40,466 bases of DNA. Origin: Prevotella sp. CAG:1031 (GTDB taxonomy: Bacteria > Bacteroidota > Bacteroidia > Bacteroidales > Muribaculaceae). Position numbers and translations under genes: made by a program. The notes beneath the pieces were generated by a model. The model searched no databases, was not told where the DNA came from, and saw nothing but the letters and a program-made list of their open reading frames with translations. The stretch spans positions 63,526 to 103,991 of the forward strand of contig HF985602.1 in assembly GCA_000431215.1 (NCBI GenBank), given 5' to 3'. This document shows, piece after piece, positions 38,929 through 40,466 of this stretch; the stretch's first letter is position 1, and the number at the start of each line of letters is the position of its first letter.

Positions 38929-39534
38929 ATGCAGAAGAAGCCATTCCATCCCGTCACGCGCCGTCCGCAGCCCGCTCCCGGACGCCGTAACGTCGGCCGC
39001 GGCCCGCAAGACAACGCCGCCAAAGACCCCTATGCAACCAACGAACGCATCCGGGCCCGCGAAGTGCGCCTTGTCGGCGACAACGTGACTCCGGGAATCT
39101 ATCCCATTCAGCAAGCCCTGCAGATAGCCCACGACCTCGAGCTCGACCTCATCGAGATCTCCCCGACCGCCGAGCCCCCCGTGTGCAAAATTCTCGACTA
39201 TCAGAAATTCCTCTACCTTCAGAAGAAACGCCTCAAAGAGCAGAAAGCCAAGGCAACGAAAGTAGTAGTCAAGGAGATTCGATTCGGCCCCCAGACCGAC
39301 GACCACGACTACAACTTCAAGCTCAAACACGCCATCGGATTCCTTCAGGAAGGTTCGAAAGTGAAGAGCTACGTCTTCTTCAAAGGCCGCTCCATCCTCT
39401 TCAAGGAGCAGGGCGAAGTTCTGCTGTTGCGCTTTGCCCAGGATCTCGAGGAATACGGCAAAGTAGAGCAGATGCCCCAGCTCGAAGGAAAGAGAATGAT
39501 CATGATGATCTCACCCAAAAAGAAACAGCAGTGA
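38929..39534 (+). CDS. infC: Translation initiation factor IF-3
   Basis: A 201-residue IF-3, which binds the 30S subunit, prevents early joining of 50S and checks the start codon. The N-domain has NERIRAREVRLVG and the region PTAEPPVCKILDY, then a Lys-rich linker (about 90-115), and the C-domain has KEIRFGPQTDDHDYNFK. It has an extra 35 residues at the N-terminus, basic and rich in Pro and Arg, compared with E. coli IF-3. The start is a plain ATG, unlike the AUU used for autoregulation in enterobacteria, so that form of control is absent here. It lies 4 bases after thrS. Confidence 0.97.
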   Translation: MQKKPFHPVTRRPQPAPGRRNVGRGPQDNAAKDPYATNERIRAREVRLVGDNVTPGIYPIQQALQIAHDLELDLIEISPTAEPPVCKILDYQKFLYLQKKRLKEQKAKATKVVVKEIRFGPQTDDHDYNFKLKHAIGFLQEGSKVKSYVFFKGRSILFKEQGEVLLLRFAQDLEEYGKVEQMPQLEGKRMIMMISPKKKQQ

Positions 39535-39589
39535 GCCTCGCGAAGGCCACAGCCAAATATCGTAAAATCTAAATAACAAAAAACAAACA

Positions 39590-39790
39590 ATGCCCAAGAT
39601 TAAGACTAATACCGGTGCCAAAAAGAGGTTCGCCCTTACCGGTACAGGAAAAATCAAGAGAAAACACGCTTATCACAGCCACATCCTGACGAAGAAGACC
39701 AAGAAGCAGAAACGCAACCTCGACCACTTCGCCATCGTCGACAAGAGCAACGTTAAGCAGGTTAAAGAGCTTCTCTCGCTCAAATCGTAA
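39590..39790 (+). CDS. rpmI: 50S ribosomal protein L35
   Basis: A 66-residue basic protein of the large subunit. It has the L35 pattern of MPKIKTNTGAKKRF, then TGTGKIKRKHAYHSHILTKK, and a Lys/Asn-rich middle. Length is normal (about 65). It starts 55 bases after infC, behind an A-rich leader (AAACAAACA before ATG) instead of a Shine-Dalgarno site. The same leader style precedes rplT, so these two highly expressed genes use the Bacteroidota mode of initiation. Confidence 0.97.
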   Translation: MPKIKTNTGAKKRFALTGTGKIKRKHAYHSHILTKKTKKQKRNLDHFAIVDKSNVKQVKELLSLKS

Positions 39791-39896
39791 CCACTCTCGA
39801 TTTCTAAAGATTTACGACAAAACATTAACCGGGCCCTCAGCTCCCGAGTGAAGCCACAACTGACGCTTCCGCTGGCGCCCACAAAAACAAACAACA

Positions 39897-40247
39897 ATGC
39901 CAAGATCAGTAAACCACGTAGCATCACGCGCAAAACGCAAGAAAATCCTGAAACTCACCCGCGGCTATTTCGGTTGCCGCCGCAACGTGTGGACCGTCGC
40001 CAAGAACACCTGGGAAAAAGGTCTCACCTACGCCTACCGCGACCGCAAGGACAAGAAGCGCAACTTCCGTGCCCTCTGGATCCAGCGTATCAACGCCGCC
40101 GCCCGTCAGGAAAACCTCAGCTACAGCAAACTCATGGGCCTCATCCACAAGTCGGGCATCGAGATCAACCGCAAAGTTCTCGCCGACCTTGCCCTCAACA
40201 ACCCCGCAGCCTTCAAGGCTGTTGTCGACAAAGTGAAGAACGCCTGA
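39897..40247 (+). CDS. rplT: 50S ribosomal protein L20
   Basis: A 116-residue protein that binds 23S rRNA early in assembly of the large subunit. The basic N-terminal extension (MPRSVNHVASRAKRKKILK) and the globular part (RALWIQRINAAARQ, SYSKLMGLIHKSGIEINRKV) are typical, and the length is normal. In E. coli and Bacillus, L20 represses its own operon by binding mRNA. Here the gap of 106 bases from rpmI is the longest in the operon and could hold such a site, but I see no convincing match to the rRNA target. A strong terminator follows. Confidence 0.97.
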   Translation: MPRSVNHVASRAKRKKILKLTRGYFGCRRNVWTVAKNTWEKGLTYAYRDRKDKKRNFRALWIQRINAAARQENLSYSKLMGLIHKSGIEINRKVLADLALNNPAAFKAVVDKVKNA

Positions 40248-40270
40248 CCGGCGCCACCCATACCCCACTT

Positions 40271-40305
40271 CGGAAGCCCCGCCCACCGCGGGGCTTCCGC
40301 CGTTT
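40271..40305 (+). terminator. Intrinsic terminator of the thrS-rplT operon
   Basis: CGGAAGCCCCGC at 40271-40282 pairs perfectly with GCGGGGCTTCCG at 40288-40299 around a 5-base loop, and CCGTTTT follows. The remaining bases to the window end (40306-40466) hold no gene I can support. A frame opening at 40420 is cut by the window edge. Confidence 0.9.
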
Positions 40306-40466
40306 TCAGCGCCCCATAAGCCCAATAAGCCCAATTCTCCATATCAAGCCATTTGCGCTTGCGCACGGCACGGCCACGTATCGGGAAATCCTATATCGTA
40401 TGATAGTCCCCGAATCCGTATGAAATTACTGAAGTGTTGTTCTTGTCTTCCCGCATCTGGACTTTT

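Noticed and set aside
39791..39896. L20 autoregulatory site between rpmI and rplT
   Set aside because: The gap is long enough, but I found only a weak, mismatched pairing and no clear mimic of the 23S rRNA target.
40315..40341. Short repeat of AATAAGCCC-like units after the rplT terminator
   Set aside because: Only two or three imperfect 9-base copies are present, without any sign of a longer array or CRISPR-like spacing.
40420..40466. Possible start of a gene running off the right edge (MKLLKCCSC...)
   Set aside because: Only 15 codons are visible and no consensus promoter precedes it, so it cannot be separated from chance.

Overview
The window looks like chromosome from a member of the Bacteroidota, most likely order Bacteroidales. 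I infer a relatively GC-rich gut lineage such as Muribaculaceae, but nothing here proves the family. The evidence is a recurring promoter of the form TTTG-N19-21-TAnnTTTG, A-rich leaders without Shine-Dalgarno sites, a SusC/D-free but typical Bacteroidales gene set (RprX/RprY-like two-component pair, clostripain-like protease, tricorn-like protease, DUF4369/TlpA-type lipoprotein, phosphate-selective porin O/P) and a long-tailed ribosomal protein S16. I see no tRNA, rRNA, CRISPR array, insertion sequence, prophage or obvious foreign island. It reads as ordinary core and near-core chromosome.

Layout. (1) 67-2068 (+): two overlapping membrane PH-domain genes of the YdbS/YdbT type, ending at a bidirectional terminator. 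(2) 2166-4940 (-): a glycerophosphodiesterase lipoprotein followed by a phosphate-type porin, with a promoter and possible operators in 4941-5120. (3) 5234-10957 (-): aminotransferase, LolC/E-like permease, phosphoglycerate mutase and MutS2. (4) 11029-19932 (+, apart from one 51-residue membrane ORF on -): iron alcohol dehydrogenase; an mltG-DUF2007-araC-TPR operon; a polytopic membrane protein; a RelA/SpoT paralogue whose synthetase site looks dead; and a secreted repeat protein rich in RPGKN. (5) 20008-24488: an OmpR-family regulator, its histidine kinase and a PiT phosphate transporter preceded by an 11-bp-period direct repeat that resembles a Pho box. (6) 24631-30163: rprX/rprY-like genes, ispE, clostripain-like lipoprotein and an MscS channel. 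(7) 30188-34528: tricorn-like protease and a TlpA-like thioredoxin lipoprotein. (8) 34587-34886: an AT-rich gap with a consensus promoter but no convincing gene. (9) 34887-36074 (-): a second MscS channel, divergent from rpsP. (10) 36978-40247: the classical translation operon thrS-infC-rpmI-rplT, closed by a strong terminator.

Two themes connect genes. Phosphate acquisition may link the GDPD-porin unit with the two-component/PiT unit. Many transcripts here appear to start only a few nucleotides upstream of their start codon, so regulation through long leaders is possible in only a few places (GDPD, thrS). No clearly new system was found. The best leads are the Pho-box-like operator, the hydrolase-only Rel paralogue, the orphan promoter region and the interlocked divergent promoters.
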